Positions 40,935 through 48,786 of a stretch of DNA of 64,000 nucleotides are shown here, in pieces. Source of the DNA: Agromyces luteolus (lineage in GTDB: Bacteria > Actinomycetota > Actinomycetes > Actinomycetales > Microbacteriaceae); contig NZ_WODA01000022.1 of assembly GCF_009729855.1 (NCBI RefSeq), forward strand, positions 62,001-126,000, read 5' to 3'. The notes beneath the pieces were generated by a model. That model worked only from the letters and a program-made list of their open reading frames with translations. It was not told where the DNA came from and ran no database searches. Within the stretch, counting starts at the first letter, position 1. Each line of letters begins with the position of its first letter. The translations under genes and the position numbers were made by a program.

Positions 40935-41648
40935 GTGTCGCTGCGGCTGAGGTACGTCGCCGGGGTGAGCCCCGCGAAGTGGCTCAGGGCGTGGGCCGAC
41001 CGGCGGCCCGATCTGCCGCTCGAGGCGACCCGGGTCGACGAGGGTGCACAGCTCGCCGAGGTGCGCACCGGCGAGGCCGACCTCGCGTTCGTGCGTCTGC
41101 CCGTCGACGACGAGGGCCTGCACGTCATCCCGCTCTGGGAGGAGGTCGCGGTCGCCGTCCTCCCGAAGGATCACGCGCTCGCCGAAGCCGAGGAGCTCGC
41201 GCTGGCCGACCTCGCCGACGAGGCGCGCGCACCCGGGCAGGACGACCCGGCGATGACCGTCGAGCTCGTCGCCGCGGGCACGGGCTGGGCGATGATGCCG
41301 CACGGCGTCGCACGCCTGCATCATCGCCGCGACGTCGTCGCGATCCCGGTGACGGATGCCCCGACCACGCGCATCGCGCTCGTCTGGCGCGTCGAGCGCG
41401 ACGACGAGGAGATCCAGGAGTTCGTCGGCGTCGTCCGCGGACGCACGGCGCGCAGCTCGCGGGGCGGCGGGCCGGCGGATGCCACGGGCGACGACGAGCG
41501 GAGCGATCGGCGCCGCCCCGCTGCCGGCCGCGGCGAGCGCAGCTCCTCCGGGACGGCCTCGCGCACGGGTCGCGGTGCCGGCGGCACCGGCAGGGGCTCC
41601 CGCCGGGCGGGAGCGCACGGCCGACGGAAGGGCGGCAAGCGGCGATGA
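40935..41648 (+). CDS. LysR-type substrate-binding domain protein without HTH
   Basis: 237 residues. The sequence begins directly in a LysR effector-binding fold (LRLRYVAGVSP, VDEGAQLAEVRTGEADLAFVRLP, LWEEVAVAVLPKDHALA, VAAGTGWAMMPHGVARL) and lacks the N-terminal winged helix. Beyond about residue 165 there is a 70-residue Arg/Gly/Ser tail (SSRGGG, GRGAGGTGRGSRR, GRRKGGKRR) that could bind nucleic acid. It cannot be a standard LysR regulator. It may sense a small molecule for DUF5997 or for the coupled amidotransferase. Confidence 0.85.
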   Translation: MSLRLRYVAGVSPAKWLRAWADRRPDLPLEATRVDEGAQLAEVRTGEADLAFVRLPVDDEGLHVIPLWEEVAVAVLPKDHALAEAEELALADLADEARAPGQDDPAMTVELVAAGTGWAMMPHGVARLHHRRDVVAIPVTDAPTTRIALVWRVERDDEEIQEFVGVVRGRTARSSRGGGPADATGDDERSDRRRPAAGRGERSSSGTASRTGRGAGGTGRGSRRAGAHGRRKGGKRR

Positions 41649-42397
41649 CCGCCCAGCGCGACTTCCTGTTCCTCTCGGCGCGTCCCGAGGTCGAGGCCGT
41701 CGGCCCGGAGTACGAGTCGGTGCGCCGCGCCTCCGGGCTGGATGCCGGCCGGCTCGACCACGTCCGCCTCGACGTCGAGTCGATCGGCGACCTCGACCCG
41801 CGCCGCTACGCGGGCGTCGTGGTGGGCGGCAGCCCGTACAACGTGACGACGCCCGAGCACGGCAAGCACGCCACGCAGCTGCGGGTCGAGGCCGACCTCG
41901 CCCGCCTCGCCGAGCGCGCCCTGACCGCCGACCATCCGATGCTGTTCACGTGCTACGGCATCGGGATCCTGACCCGGGTCCTCGGCGGCGAGGTCGGGAC
42001 GCTCCACGGCGAGGCGGCCGCCCCGGTCGAGATCACGCTGACCGACGCCGGGCGGACCGACGCGCTCCTCGGCGGCCTGCCCGTGCGCTTCGACGCGCTG
42101 GTCGGGCACAAGGAGGCCACGAGCCGGCTCCCCGACGGCGTCGTCCACCTCGCCCGCTCCGCGGGTTGCCCGGTGCAGGTCTACCGTGCCGGGTCGAACG
42201 TCTACGCCACGCAGTTCCATCCCGAGGTCTCGGCGGCCGACTTCATCGCGCGCGCCCGCGTGTACCGTCACCACGGGTACTTCCCGGCGCACGAGCTCGA
42301 GGCACTGCGCGATCGGGTGAACTCGGCGTCGGTCACGGAGCCGCAGCGGATGCTGCGCCGCTTCGTGGAGCTCGCCGACGCCCGCGACGCGGGCTGA
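41645..42397 (+). CDS. Class I glutamine amidotransferase (GMP synthase-like)
   Basis: 250 residues. Catalytic Cys103 sits in the elbow LFTCYGIG and His192-x-Glu194 in QFHPEV complete a GATase1 triad. GVVVGGSPYNVTTP matches stand-alone GMP synthase-like amidotransferases. Such proteins act on glutathione-like or gamma-glutamyl compounds, or supply ammonia; the acceptor is unknown. The ATG overlaps the stop of the LysR-like gene (ATGA), so the two are co-translated. Confidence 0.88.
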   Translation: MTAQRDFLFLSARPEVEAVGPEYESVRRASGLDAGRLDHVRLDVESIGDLDPRRYAGVVVGGSPYNVTTPEHGKHATQLRVEADLARLAERALTADHPMLFTCYGIGILTRVLGGEVGTLHGEAAAPVEITLTDAGRTDALLGGLPVRFDALVGHKEATSRLPDGVVHLARSAGCPVQVYRAGSNVYATQFHPEVSAADFIARARVYRHHGYFPAHELEALRDRVNSASVTEPQRMLRRFVELADARDAG

Positions 42398-42441
42398 CCG
42401 CCGCCGAGCCGGCCGGGCGCCGGCGCGCCGGCCGCGCACCG

Positions 42442-42458
42442 GCGGACCTTCGGCCCTG
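42442..42458 (+). promoter_or_regulatory. Possible DosR/DevR-type box before the universal stress gene
   Basis: GCGGACCTTCGGCCCTG resembles the actinobacterial dormancy-regulon motif GGGACTTTNGNCCC, which often precedes usp genes. It is 55 nt before the ATG. A further palindrome ATCGGCCGAT (42464-42473) follows. No response regulator is in the window. Confidence 0.4.
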
Positions 42459-42512
42459 CGCGGATCGGCCGATTCGGGCAGGCTCGTCGCGTACCGGAAT
42501 CGGAGGCGCGAC

Positions 42513-43334
42513 ATGCACGAGAAGACGGTGGTGGGATGGGACGGCGGCGGGACCTCGGAGACGGCGCTCGCCTGGGGCGTGGCGCGCGCCGAGCGGCAGC
42601 CGGCCGGAGCGCGGTCGCTCCGCATCGTGCGCACGGTGGACCCGCACTCGATCGCGGGCGATGACCGCGAGATCGCGGAACTCGTCCGAGTGGCCGAGTC
42701 GGAGGGCGAGGCGGCCGCCGCACGTGTCCGCACGGAGCATCCCTCGCTCGAGGTCGAGTTCGAGGTCGTGCGCGACGAGCCCGGCGACGCGCTGTGCGAG
42801 CGCACCGGCGATGACAGCCTGGTCGTCGTCGGAGCGGAGAACGGGCGGACGGACGAGTTCTGGCACAGCTCCCGCCTGGGCGTCCGGCTGTGCGGCATGG
42901 CGGTCGGTCCGGTCGCGGTGATCCCGTCCGGCGACGTCCGAACTCGCTCGGGCGTGCTCGTCGCGGTCGATCACGGACCGGCGGCCGAGCACCTCTGCCG
43001 ATTCGCCGCGGCGTTCGCCGCGTCCGTCGGCCAGCGCCTCGACGCCGTCCACGTCGGATCGCGATCGCACACGATCGACACCGACGTCCAGGAGCTCGAG
43101 GATGCGCTCGCGCCGGCCCGGCACGATCGGCCCGACCTCGAGATCGTCACGCACGTGGTGGCGGGGCCCACGGCGCCGACGCTGCTGCAGCGAGCGCAGG
43201 ACCACGACACGGTGATCGTGGGCTCGCGGAGGCTCGGCGCCGTCCGGCGCCTGTTCCTCGGCTCGGTGAGCCACGCGATGGTGACGAACGCGCGCTGCCC
43301 GACGATCGTCGTGCCGCCGCCGCTCGGTTCGTAG
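42513..43334 (+). CDS. Universal stress protein, two UspA domains
   Basis: 273 residues with two tandem Usp folds (about 1-142 and 147-273). Domain 2 has the ATP-loop-like GSRRLGAVRRLFLGSVSHAMVTNARCPTIVVPP; domain 1 (VVGWDGGGTSETALAW...VGAENGRTDEFW) lacks the full loop. Two-domain Usps bind ATP and help survival in dormancy, hypoxia or other stress. GGAGG lies 8 nt before the ATG. The upstream box may link it to a DosR-like response. Confidence 0.9.
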   Translation: MHEKTVVGWDGGGTSETALAWGVARAERQPAGARSLRIVRTVDPHSIAGDDREIAELVRVAESEGEAAAARVRTEHPSLEVEFEVVRDEPGDALCERTGDDSLVVVGAENGRTDEFWHSSRLGVRLCGMAVGPVAVIPSGDVRTRSGVLVAVDHGPAAEHLCRFAAAFAASVGQRLDAVHVGSRSHTIDTDVQELEDALAPARHDRPDLEIVTHVVAGPTAPTLLQRAQDHDTVIVGSRRLGAVRRLFLGSVSHAMVTNARCPTIVVPPPLGS

Positions 43335-43376
43335 CGGGACCGGAGCGGCGCCCGGGCGGCACCCGGACACGTGCGA

Positions 43377-43410
43377 CGGCCGCGATCCCCGATGCCGGGG
43401 ATCGCGGCCG
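43377..43410. terminator. Shared terminator between usp and the GlsB-type gene
   Basis: A perfect 14-bp stem (43377-43390 with 43397-43410) and a 6-nt loop lie between two convergent genes, so it can act for both. Confidence 0.75.
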
Positions 43411-43462
43411 CCGTGTCGGTTCACCGTGATCGAGTCGTGCCCCTGGGGTCAGGCCTCGATGA

Positions 43463-43729
43463 TCAGGCGGCCTTCCTGCGGCCGACGATGAGTCCGTAGA
43501 TCAGCAGGACGATGATCGAGCCGCCGATGGCGAGCAGCCAGGTGGTCAGGTTCCAGAACTCGCCGAGCTGGACCCCGAAGAGCACGCTCCCGAGCCACCC
43601 GCCGAGCAGGGCGCCGATGACGCCCAGCAGGAGGGTGATGAACCAGCCGCCGCCCTGCTTCCCGGGCAGGATCAGCTTGGCGATGGCCCCGGCGATCAGG
43701 CCGAGGAGCAGGAATGCGAGGAAACTCAT
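43463..43729 (-). CDS. GlsB/YeaQ/YmgE-type small membrane protein
   Basis: 88 residues. MSFLAFLLLGLIAGAIAKLILPGKQGGGWFITLLLGVIGALLGGWLG is the classical YeaQ/YmgE pattern of three glycine-rich membrane helices, ending in a basic GRRKAA. The family is linked to envelope or acid stress, mechanism unknown. AAGGAG lies 7 nt before the ATG. Confidence 0.92.
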   Translation of the reverse strand: MSFLAFLLLGLIAGAIAKLILPGKQGGGWFITLLLGVIGALLGGWLGSVLFGVQLGEFWNLTTWLLAIGGSIIVLLIYGLIVGRRKAA

Positions 43730-43849
43730 CGATTCTCCTTCCGTTGGTGCCAACTGTCCTCCTGAATGCTTCCTGAGTGCAAGAGGTTGTGCAGGTGTGT
43801 TCACGTGCTGTACTTGCGAGCCGCGCCCCGCGGCGCGAGTCTGGCCTGC

Positions 43850-44932
43850 ATGGGGCCGCGGACGCACGCGTGGGTGCTGCACGTCGACCTCGACCAGTTC
43901 ATCGCCGCGGTCGAGGTGCTGCGGCATCCGGAGCTCGCCGGCAGGCCCGTCATCGTCGGCGGGCGCGGCGACCCCACCGAGCGCGCGGTCGTCTCGACGG
44001 CCTCGTACGAGGCGCGCGAGTTCGGCGTCGGCTCGGGGATGCCGCTGCGCCTCGCCGCCCGGAAGGTGCCCGACGCCGTGATCCTCCCGGTGGACGCGCC
44101 CGCGTACACCGCGGCATCCGCCCGGGTCATGGAGACGCTCCGCGCGTACCCGGGCGCGATCGTGCAGGTCCTCGGCTGGGACGAGGCGTTCGTCGGCGTC
44201 GACGCGGCCTTCCCGGAGGCGACCGCGCGCGACCTCCAGCGCGCCGTGCTCGAGCGCACGGGCCTGCACTGCAGCGTCGGCATCGGCGACACGCTGCTCC
44301 GCGCGAAGGTCGCGACGGGCTTCGGCAAGCCCCGCGGCGTGTTCCGCCTCACCGCCGCGAACTGGATGAGCGTGATGGGCGACCGCCCGGCCACCGCGCT
44401 CTGGGGGGTCGGCTCGCGCGTCGGGCGGCGGCTCGCCGCGCACGGCATCGAGACCGTGGCGCAGCTCGCCGACGCCGACCTCGACGTGCTCGTCGGCGAG
44501 TTCGGTCCGCGGATGGGGCCGTGGTACCGGCAGCTCGGTCGCGGCGAGGGCACGCGCGTGGTCGACGACACCCCGTGGGTCGCCCGCGGGCACAGCCGCG
44601 AGACGACCTACCAGCAGGACCTCACCGAGCCCGAGGAGGTCGAGCGGGCCCTGCGCGAGCTCGTCGACCAGGTGCTCGCCGACGTCGCCGCCGAGGGCCG
44701 GCCCGTCATCGGGCTCACGCTGAAGGTGCGCTACGTGCCGTTCACGACGAAGACGTTCAGCCGACGCATCCGCCCGCCGACCAGCGATCGGGAGGTGGTG
44801 CTCGCGCACGTGCTGGAGCTCTCGGCGAAGCGCGACGCGAGCCGTGCGGTGCGCCTGCTCGGCGTCCGAGCGGAGATGCCGATGCCGGAGGACGCCCGCG
44901 ACGGCCACACGCCGACGCGCGGCGGGTGGTGA
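43850..44932 (+). CDS. dinB: DNA polymerase IV (Y-family)
   Basis: 360 residues. The palm has HVDLDQF (metal ligand Asp13) and GWDEAF (Asp111, Glu112). A helix-hairpin-helix region (TALWGVGSRVGRRLAAHGIETVAQLAD) and the little-finger domain (RGHSRETTYQQDLTE...) follow. It has no C-terminal beta-clamp-binding peptide that I can identify. Y-family polymerases bypass DNA lesions and are often SOS-induced, but I saw no GAAC-N4-GTTC LexA box upstream. A strong hairpin ends the unit. Confidence 0.92.
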   Translation: MGPRTHAWVLHVDLDQFIAAVEVLRHPELAGRPVIVGGRGDPTERAVVSTASYEAREFGVGSGMPLRLAARKVPDAVILPVDAPAYTAASARVMETLRAYPGAIVQVLGWDEAFVGVDAAFPEATARDLQRAVLERTGLHCSVGIGDTLLRAKVATGFGKPRGVFRLTAANWMSVMGDRPATALWGVGSRVGRRLAAHGIETVAQLADADLDVLVGEFGPRMGPWYRQLGRGEGTRVVDDTPWVARGHSRETTYQQDLTEPEEVERALRELVDQVLADVAAEGRPVIGLTLKVRYVPFTTKTFSRRIRPPTSDREVVLAHVLELSAKRDASRAVRLLGVRAEMPMPEDARDGHTPTRGGW

Positions 44933-44954
44933 CGCGGCGCCGACCCCGGAACGA

Positions 44955-44989
44955 CGAACGCCCCGCATCGTTCGGATGCGGGGCGTTCG
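44955..44989. terminator. Terminator between dinB and tRNA-Ser
   Basis: A perfect 15-bp stem (44955-44969 with 44975-44989) and a 5-nt loop between convergent units, 3 nt from the tRNA 3' end. Confidence 0.8.
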
Positions 44990-44991
44990 GT

Positions 44992-45081
44992 TGGCGGTAC
45001 CGGTGGGATTTGAACCCACGGTGCGCTTTCACGCACACAACTTTTCGAGAGTTGCACCTTCGGCCGCTCGGACACGGTACC
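44992..45081 (-). tRNA. tRNA-Ser(CGA)
   Basis: On the minus strand a 7-bp acceptor stem GGTACCG/CGGTACC pairs. The anticodon arm CAACT-CTCGAAA-AGTTG reads CGA, decoding UCG, a favoured Ser codon in GC-rich genes. The long variable arm (GTGTGCGTGAAAGCGCAC) is that of class II tRNAs, and the T arm GTGGGTTCAAATCCCAC is standard. Discriminator G and an encoded CCA are present (44992-44995). No integrase or attachment remnant is near. Confidence 0.95.
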
Positions 45082-45088
45082 GAGATCG

Positions 45089-45117
45089 ATGATAGCGGGC
45101 TTGCCGCGAGGTGCCAA
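45089..45117 (-). promoter_or_regulatory. Promoter of tRNA-Ser
   Basis: TTGGCA (45112-45117) and TATCAT (45089-45094) with a 17-nt spacer predict a start near 45082, about one base from the mature tRNA 5' end. Confidence 0.75.
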
Positions 45118-45185
45118 AACGAGCGGATGCCGCGGCCACGGGCCGTCCGGACCGCCTCGTTCAGCGCCCGTTCAGTCACCGGCCA

Positions 45186-45191
45186 TAGCGT
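45186..45191 (+). promoter_or_regulatory. Leaderless -10 box (TAGCGT)
   Basis: TAGCGT, 6 nt, then the ATG at 45198. Confidence 0.5.
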
Positions 45192-45197
45192 CGCGCC

Positions 45198-46070
45198 ATG
45201 GTCGACGAACCCCCGCCCGCGGCATCCGTCATCTCGGCGCTCGTGCCGATCGCGCTCGTCGCGGGGGTCGTGCTCGCGCTCCGCGCGGCCTGGCGACGGT
45301 TCCGGGCGCGGGTCACCGCGAACAGCCTGATCCTCAACGAGACGCTGCCCGTGCACTCGAAGTGGTGGCGCGACCACGCGAAGGTCCGCGGCGAGATCCT
45401 CTACGTCGCGCTCGGCGACAGCGCGGCGCAGGGCATCGGCGCCAGCCGCCCCGACCACAGCTACGTGGGCCTGCTCGCGCGGCTCATCCGCGACACGACG
45501 CGCCGGACGGTGCGCGTCGTGAACCTCAGCGTCTCGGGTGCGACGACGACCCTCGCCGTGCAGGACCAGCTGCCGAAGCTCGCGAAGTACCGCCCCGACG
45601 TGATGACCGTCTCGATCGGCGCGAACGACATCGCGAAGTGGGACGCGGAGGCCTTCGAGCAGAACCTCCGGACCATCTTCGCCGCCGTGCCGTCGCACGC
45701 GCTCGTCGCGGACCTGCCGTTCTTCTACTTCCCGCACAACGAGCGGAAGGTCGCGGTGGCGAACCTGATCCTCCGCCGGGTGGCCGCCGAGTCCGGGCTG
45801 GAGGTCGTGCGGCTGCACCGGGAGACCCGCGTCCGCGGGTGGCGGCGCATCTTCACGCACTTCGCGAACGACTGGTTCCACCCGAACGACCACGGGTACC
45901 AGGTCTGGGCCGACGCGTTCCGGCCCGCGGTGCTCGCGTCGCTCGAGGCGCGGTTCCCCGTCGATGAGGGGCTCGCTCCGACTCCTGCGGTCGACCCCGC
46001 GACGGATGGCTCGGGGCCGGCGACGACCGCCGCGGCGCGGGACACGGCGGATGTCGGGAGCCGGACCTAG
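45198..46070 (+). CDS. SGNH/GDSL-type esterase, membrane-anchored
   Basis: 290 residues. One N-terminal hydrophobic helix (about 10-30) anchors it. Then SGNH blocks follow: GDSAAQG with Ser75, SVSGATT, GAND (141-144) and the Asp225/His228 pair in NDWFHPNDHGY. The last 45 residues are a disordered Pro/Ala/Thr/Asp tail. The membrane anchor and basic flank (RAAWRRFRAR) suggest the enzyme faces out, possibly removing acyl groups from envelope glycans (inference). Its stop overlaps the radA -10 box. Confidence 0.85.
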   Translation: MVDEPPPAASVISALVPIALVAGVVLALRAAWRRFRARVTANSLILNETLPVHSKWWRDHAKVRGEILYVALGDSAAQGIGASRPDHSYVGLLARLIRDTTRRTVRVVNLSVSGATTTLAVQDQLPKLAKYRPDVMTVSIGANDIAKWDAEAFEQNLRTIFAAVPSHALVADLPFFYFPHNERKVAVANLILRRVAAESGLEVVRLHRETRVRGWRRIFTHFANDWFHPNDHGYQVWADAFRPAVLASLEARFPVDEGLAPTPAVDPATDGSGPATTAAARDTADVGSRT

Positions 46071-46073
46071 TCT
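46068..46073 (+). promoter_or_regulatory. Leaderless -10 box of radA (TAGTCT)
   Basis: TAGTCT, 6 nt, then the ATG at 46080. Its first three bases are the TAG stop of the esterase gene. Confidence 0.5.
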
Positions 46074-46079
46074 CGGGGC

Positions 46080-47447
46080 ATGGCGAAATCCACGACCGCG
46101 TTCCGTTGCACCGAGTGCGGCTGGAGCACCGTCAAATGGGTCGGCCGATGCGCCGAATGCCAGCAGTGGGGCACCGTCGTCGAGGCCGGCGTCGAGACCG
46201 GCATCGTCCGCAGCCTCCAGCCCGTGGCGCCGAGCGCCGGGCGCGCCGCGCGGCCGATCTCGGCCATCGTCGAGAGCGACGACGCGTCGCATCGCCCGAG
46301 CGGCGTGGGCGAGTTCGACCGGGTGCTCGGCGGGGGCATCGTCGCGGGCGCCGCGATCCTGCTCTCGGGCGAGCCGGGCGTCGGCAAGTCGACGCTGCTG
46401 CTCGAGGTCGCGGCACGGGTGGCCGCCGCGGGCCGCCGCGTGCTGTACGTGAGCGCGGAGGAGTCGACCGCGCAGGTCCGCCTGCGCGCCGGCCGCACGG
46501 GCGCGGTGCACGACGAGCTCTACCTCGCGTCCGAGACCGACCTCGCCACGATCCTCGGCCAGGTCGACCAGGTCTCCCCCGAACTGCTCATCGTCGACTC
46601 GGTCCAGACCGTGTCGAGCGCCCTCTCCGACGGGCTGCCGGGCCAGCCGAGCCAGGTGCGCGAGGTCGCGTCGACGCTGATCCGCGTCGCGAAGGAGCGG
46701 CAGCTTCCCGTCCTCCTCGTCGGCCACGTCACGAAGGACGGCACGATCGCGGGGCCGCGCCTCCTCGAGCACCTCGTCGACGTCGTGTGCCAGTTCGAGG
46801 GCGACCGGCAGACCGCCCTGCGGTTCGTGCGCGCCCTGAAGAACCGGTTCGGCCCGACCGACGAGGTCGGGTGCTTCGAGATGACGGGCGACGGCATCGC
46901 CGAGGTGCCCGATCCGTCCGGGCTCTTCCTCAGCCGCTCGCGCAACGCCGTGAGCGGCACGTGCGTGACCGTCGCGCTCGAGGGTCGCCGCGCCCTACCG
47001 GTCGAGGTGCAGGCCCTCGTCGTGGGCACCAAGGCGCCGCAGCCGAGGCGGGTGGTGAACGGCGTCGACCCGTCGCGCGTCGCCATGATCATCGCCGTGC
47101 TCGAGCGCCGGGCCGGCCTCCGACAGCTCGGCGAGCACGACGTGTACGTGTCGACGGTCGGCGGCGTGCGCCTGGTCGAACCCGCGGCCGACCTCGCGAT
47201 CGCGGTCGCGATCGCCAGCGCCATGCGCGACCGTGCCGTGCCGCACGACCTCGCCGCGGTCGGCGAGATCAGCCTCGCGGGCGAGGTGCGGCCGGTCGCC
47301 TCGGCCAGGCAACGCGCGGCCGAGGCGGCGCGGCTCGGCTACCGCGCGCTCCTCGACGACGACCTCGGCAGCGTGCGCGCGGCCGTCGAGCGGGCGATGA
47401 TGGCCGCATCCGGAGCGCGCGAGCGCGAGCTCGACGCGGCGTTCTAG
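46080..47447 (+). CDS. radA: DNA repair protein RadA
   Basis: 455 residues, full length. A C4 zinc motif (C10, C13, C24, C27) leads the protein, Walker A GEPGVGKST spans 97-105, and the RadA-specific KNRFG 254-258 is present. The C-terminal Lon-like S5-type domain lacks protease residues. RadA is a branch-migrating helicase that drives recombination intermediates at stalled forks. Its 3' end overlaps the opposing SseB-like gene by 4 nt. Confidence 0.96.
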   Translation: MAKSTTAFRCTECGWSTVKWVGRCAECQQWGTVVEAGVETGIVRSLQPVAPSAGRAARPISAIVESDDASHRPSGVGEFDRVLGGGIVAGAAILLSGEPGVGKSTLLLEVAARVAAAGRRVLYVSAEESTAQVRLRAGRTGAVHDELYLASETDLATILGQVDQVSPELLIVDSVQTVSSALSDGLPGQPSQVREVASTLIRVAKERQLPVLLVGHVTKDGTIAGPRLLEHLVDVVCQFEGDRQTALRFVRALKNRFGPTDEVGCFEMTGDGIAEVPDPSGLFLSRSRNAVSGTCVTVALEGRRALPVEVQALVVGTKAPQPRRVVNGVDPSRVAMIIAVLERRAGLRQLGEHDVYVSTVGGVRLVEPAADLAIAVAIASAMRDRAVPHDLAAVGEISLAGEVRPVASARQRAAEAARLGYRALLDDDLGSVRAAVERAMMAASGARERELDAAF

Positions 47448-47851
47448 ACCGAGAGCGCCTTCAGCAGCTCGGCGGGCGACGCCTGCATCGGGTGCGGTCC
47501 GGCGATGTCGAGGAACACCGTGGTGATCGTCGACTCGTAGCGGGTGAGGAAGGTCTTCAGCCAGGCCGGGCTCTGCAGGCCGACCGCCGGCGGCAGGTTC
47601 GCCGGCTTGTGCTTCGCGTCGCTGAAGAGCAGCAGCGCGACCTCGCCCGTGTTCGGGTCGCGGTACGTCCACACCTCGCCGCCGTCGAGCGGCTTATCGC
47701 GGGGCCCCGGCTTGACGAGCGGCACGACGGTGTTGCCGTTGCGGAGCGCCAGTGCGACCGCCGCGATGTCCTGTCGCTCCAGCGCCTCGGCGAGCGCCTG
47801 CGAGCGGAACTCGACGGGCTGCGTGGGCTTCGAACGCTTGGAACCGGCCAT
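47444..47851 (-). CDS. SseB-like protein
   Basis: 135 residues. The block LALRNGNTVVPLV...GEVWTYRDPNTGEVALLLFSDAKHKPANLP and the end FLDIAGPHPMQASPAELLKAL resemble the SseB N-terminal fold, found in small proteins of uncertain role. The basic start (AGSKRSKP) is short. The ATG has TAGGCT 6 nt upstream. Convergent with radA. Confidence 0.65.
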   Translation of the reverse strand: MAGSKRSKPTQPVEFRSQALAEALERQDIAAVALALRNGNTVVPLVKPGPRDKPLDGGEVWTYRDPNTGEVALLLFSDAKHKPANLPPAVGLQSPAWLKTFLTRYESTITTVFLDIAGPHPMQASPAELLKALSV

Positions 47852-47857
47852 CCCCCC

Positions 47858-47863
47858 AGCCTA
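47858..47863 (-). promoter_or_regulatory. Leaderless -10 box (TAGGCT)
   Basis: TAGGCT, 6 nt, then the ATG at 47849-47851. Confidence 0.5.
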
Positions 47864-47929
47864 CGAGACGCTCGGGCGGCCCTCCCACGGTCGGGGGCCC
47901 GCGGCGCGAGGTAACACCGCGGACCCCGT

Positions 47930-47961
47930 GGACCGGAGGATGGTTGGTCCGCCTCCGATCC
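47930..47961 (-). terminator. Possible terminator
   Basis: A 10-bp stem with one G-U pair (47930-47939 with 47952-47961) lies about 80 nt after the stop of the 48044 gene. Distance makes it uncertain. Confidence 0.35.
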
Positions 47962-48043
47962 TGCTGAGCATTCCTCGCGCGATCAACAGCCGGCAGTCAC
48001 ACACGGACACATCGCGTCCGGTGGCGCCCGATCTCCTGCCGCC

Positions 48044-48712
48044 TCAGTAGAGCAGGAACTGCTTCGACGTCGTCGACTCGAACCCGTTCACGCTGACGTT
48101 CAGGTGGTACGACGCGCCGCCGGCCGGAACGTTCGTCCGCGCGCCCCCGCAGGTGTCGGCGCTCGAACGCGTGCGGTCCCAGGTGATCGGCTCGCTCGAC
48201 GAGACCGGCGTTCCGGGCTCGATCGTGACGTCGGCGTTCACCGGGTCGACCTGGCAGTGGGTCGAGGTCCAGTAGGTGTCGGCCCCGCTCGTGACGGTGA
48301 ACACCTGCGCGGCCGTGCCGACGTCCATCACGCACGAGTTCGACCCGGTGTTGGTGATCGTGACCGAGAGCTTCGGCTGCTCGCCGGCGGCGTAGACGGC
48401 CGCGTCGGTGACGGCCTCCACCGTGATCTGCTCCGCCCGGCAGGGGTCCCCGTCGGCGGCGGGCTCGGCCGCGGGCTCGCTCGGCGGCGGCTCGGCGGCA
48501 TCCGTCTCCGTCGCGTCGTCGGTCGCCGGAGCCGACGGGGTCGCGCTCGCGGGCGTGGTCGCGCCGACGTCGTCGCCCTGGCTGGCGCCCGGACGCACGA
48601 ACACGAGCACGATCGCGACGATCACCGCGACGAGGCCCAGGAGCACCATGAGCCGACGGCGTCGGTACACGGAGGCGGGCAGGCGCCCGGGCGCGGGACG
48701 GTCGGTTGACAT
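48044..48712 (-). CDS. Membrane-anchored extracytoplasmic protein (DUF4232-like)
   Basis: 222 residues. A basic stretch (YRRRRL) leads into one hydrophobic helix (about 20-40), then an acidic Ala/Thr/Pro linker to about residue 88, then an immunoglobulin-like beta domain: PCRAEQITVEAVTD, PKLSVTITNTGSNSCVMDVG and SEPITWDRTRSSADTCGG. Four Cys could make two disulfides outside the cell. The TNTGSxxC pattern resembles DUF4232. Ligand unknown. Confidence 0.7.
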   Translation of the reverse strand: MSTDRPAPGRLPASVYRRRRLMVLLGLVAVIVAIVLVFVRPGASQGDDVGATTPASATPSAPATDDATETDAAEPPPSEPAAEPAADGDPCRAEQITVEAVTDAAVYAAGEQPKLSVTITNTGSNSCVMDVGTAAQVFTVTSGADTYWTSTHCQVDPVNADVTIEPGTPVSSSEPITWDRTRSSADTCGGARTNVPAGGASYHLNVSVNGFESTTSKQFLLY

Positions 48713-48718
48713 GGGCTC

Positions 48719-48724
48719 AGGCTA
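48719..48724 (-). promoter_or_regulatory. Leaderless -10 box (TAGCCT)
   Basis: TAGCCT, 6 nt, then the ATG at 48710-48712. Confidence 0.5.
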
Positions 48725-48786
48725 CGGCCGCGCGGGGAACCGGGGCGCGCGGGCGCGCGGCGCGCCCCGACGCGGGTGAGGAACGC

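Noticed and set aside
43730-43849. SOS (LexA) box before dinB
   Set aside because: No GAAC-N4-GTTC or close variant was seen. GTTGGTGCCAAC is a palindrome but lies in the GlsB-type leader and does not fit.
44992-45081. tRNA-Ser as an integration site
   Set aside because: No integrase, direct repeat of the tRNA 3' end or phage gene lies near it.
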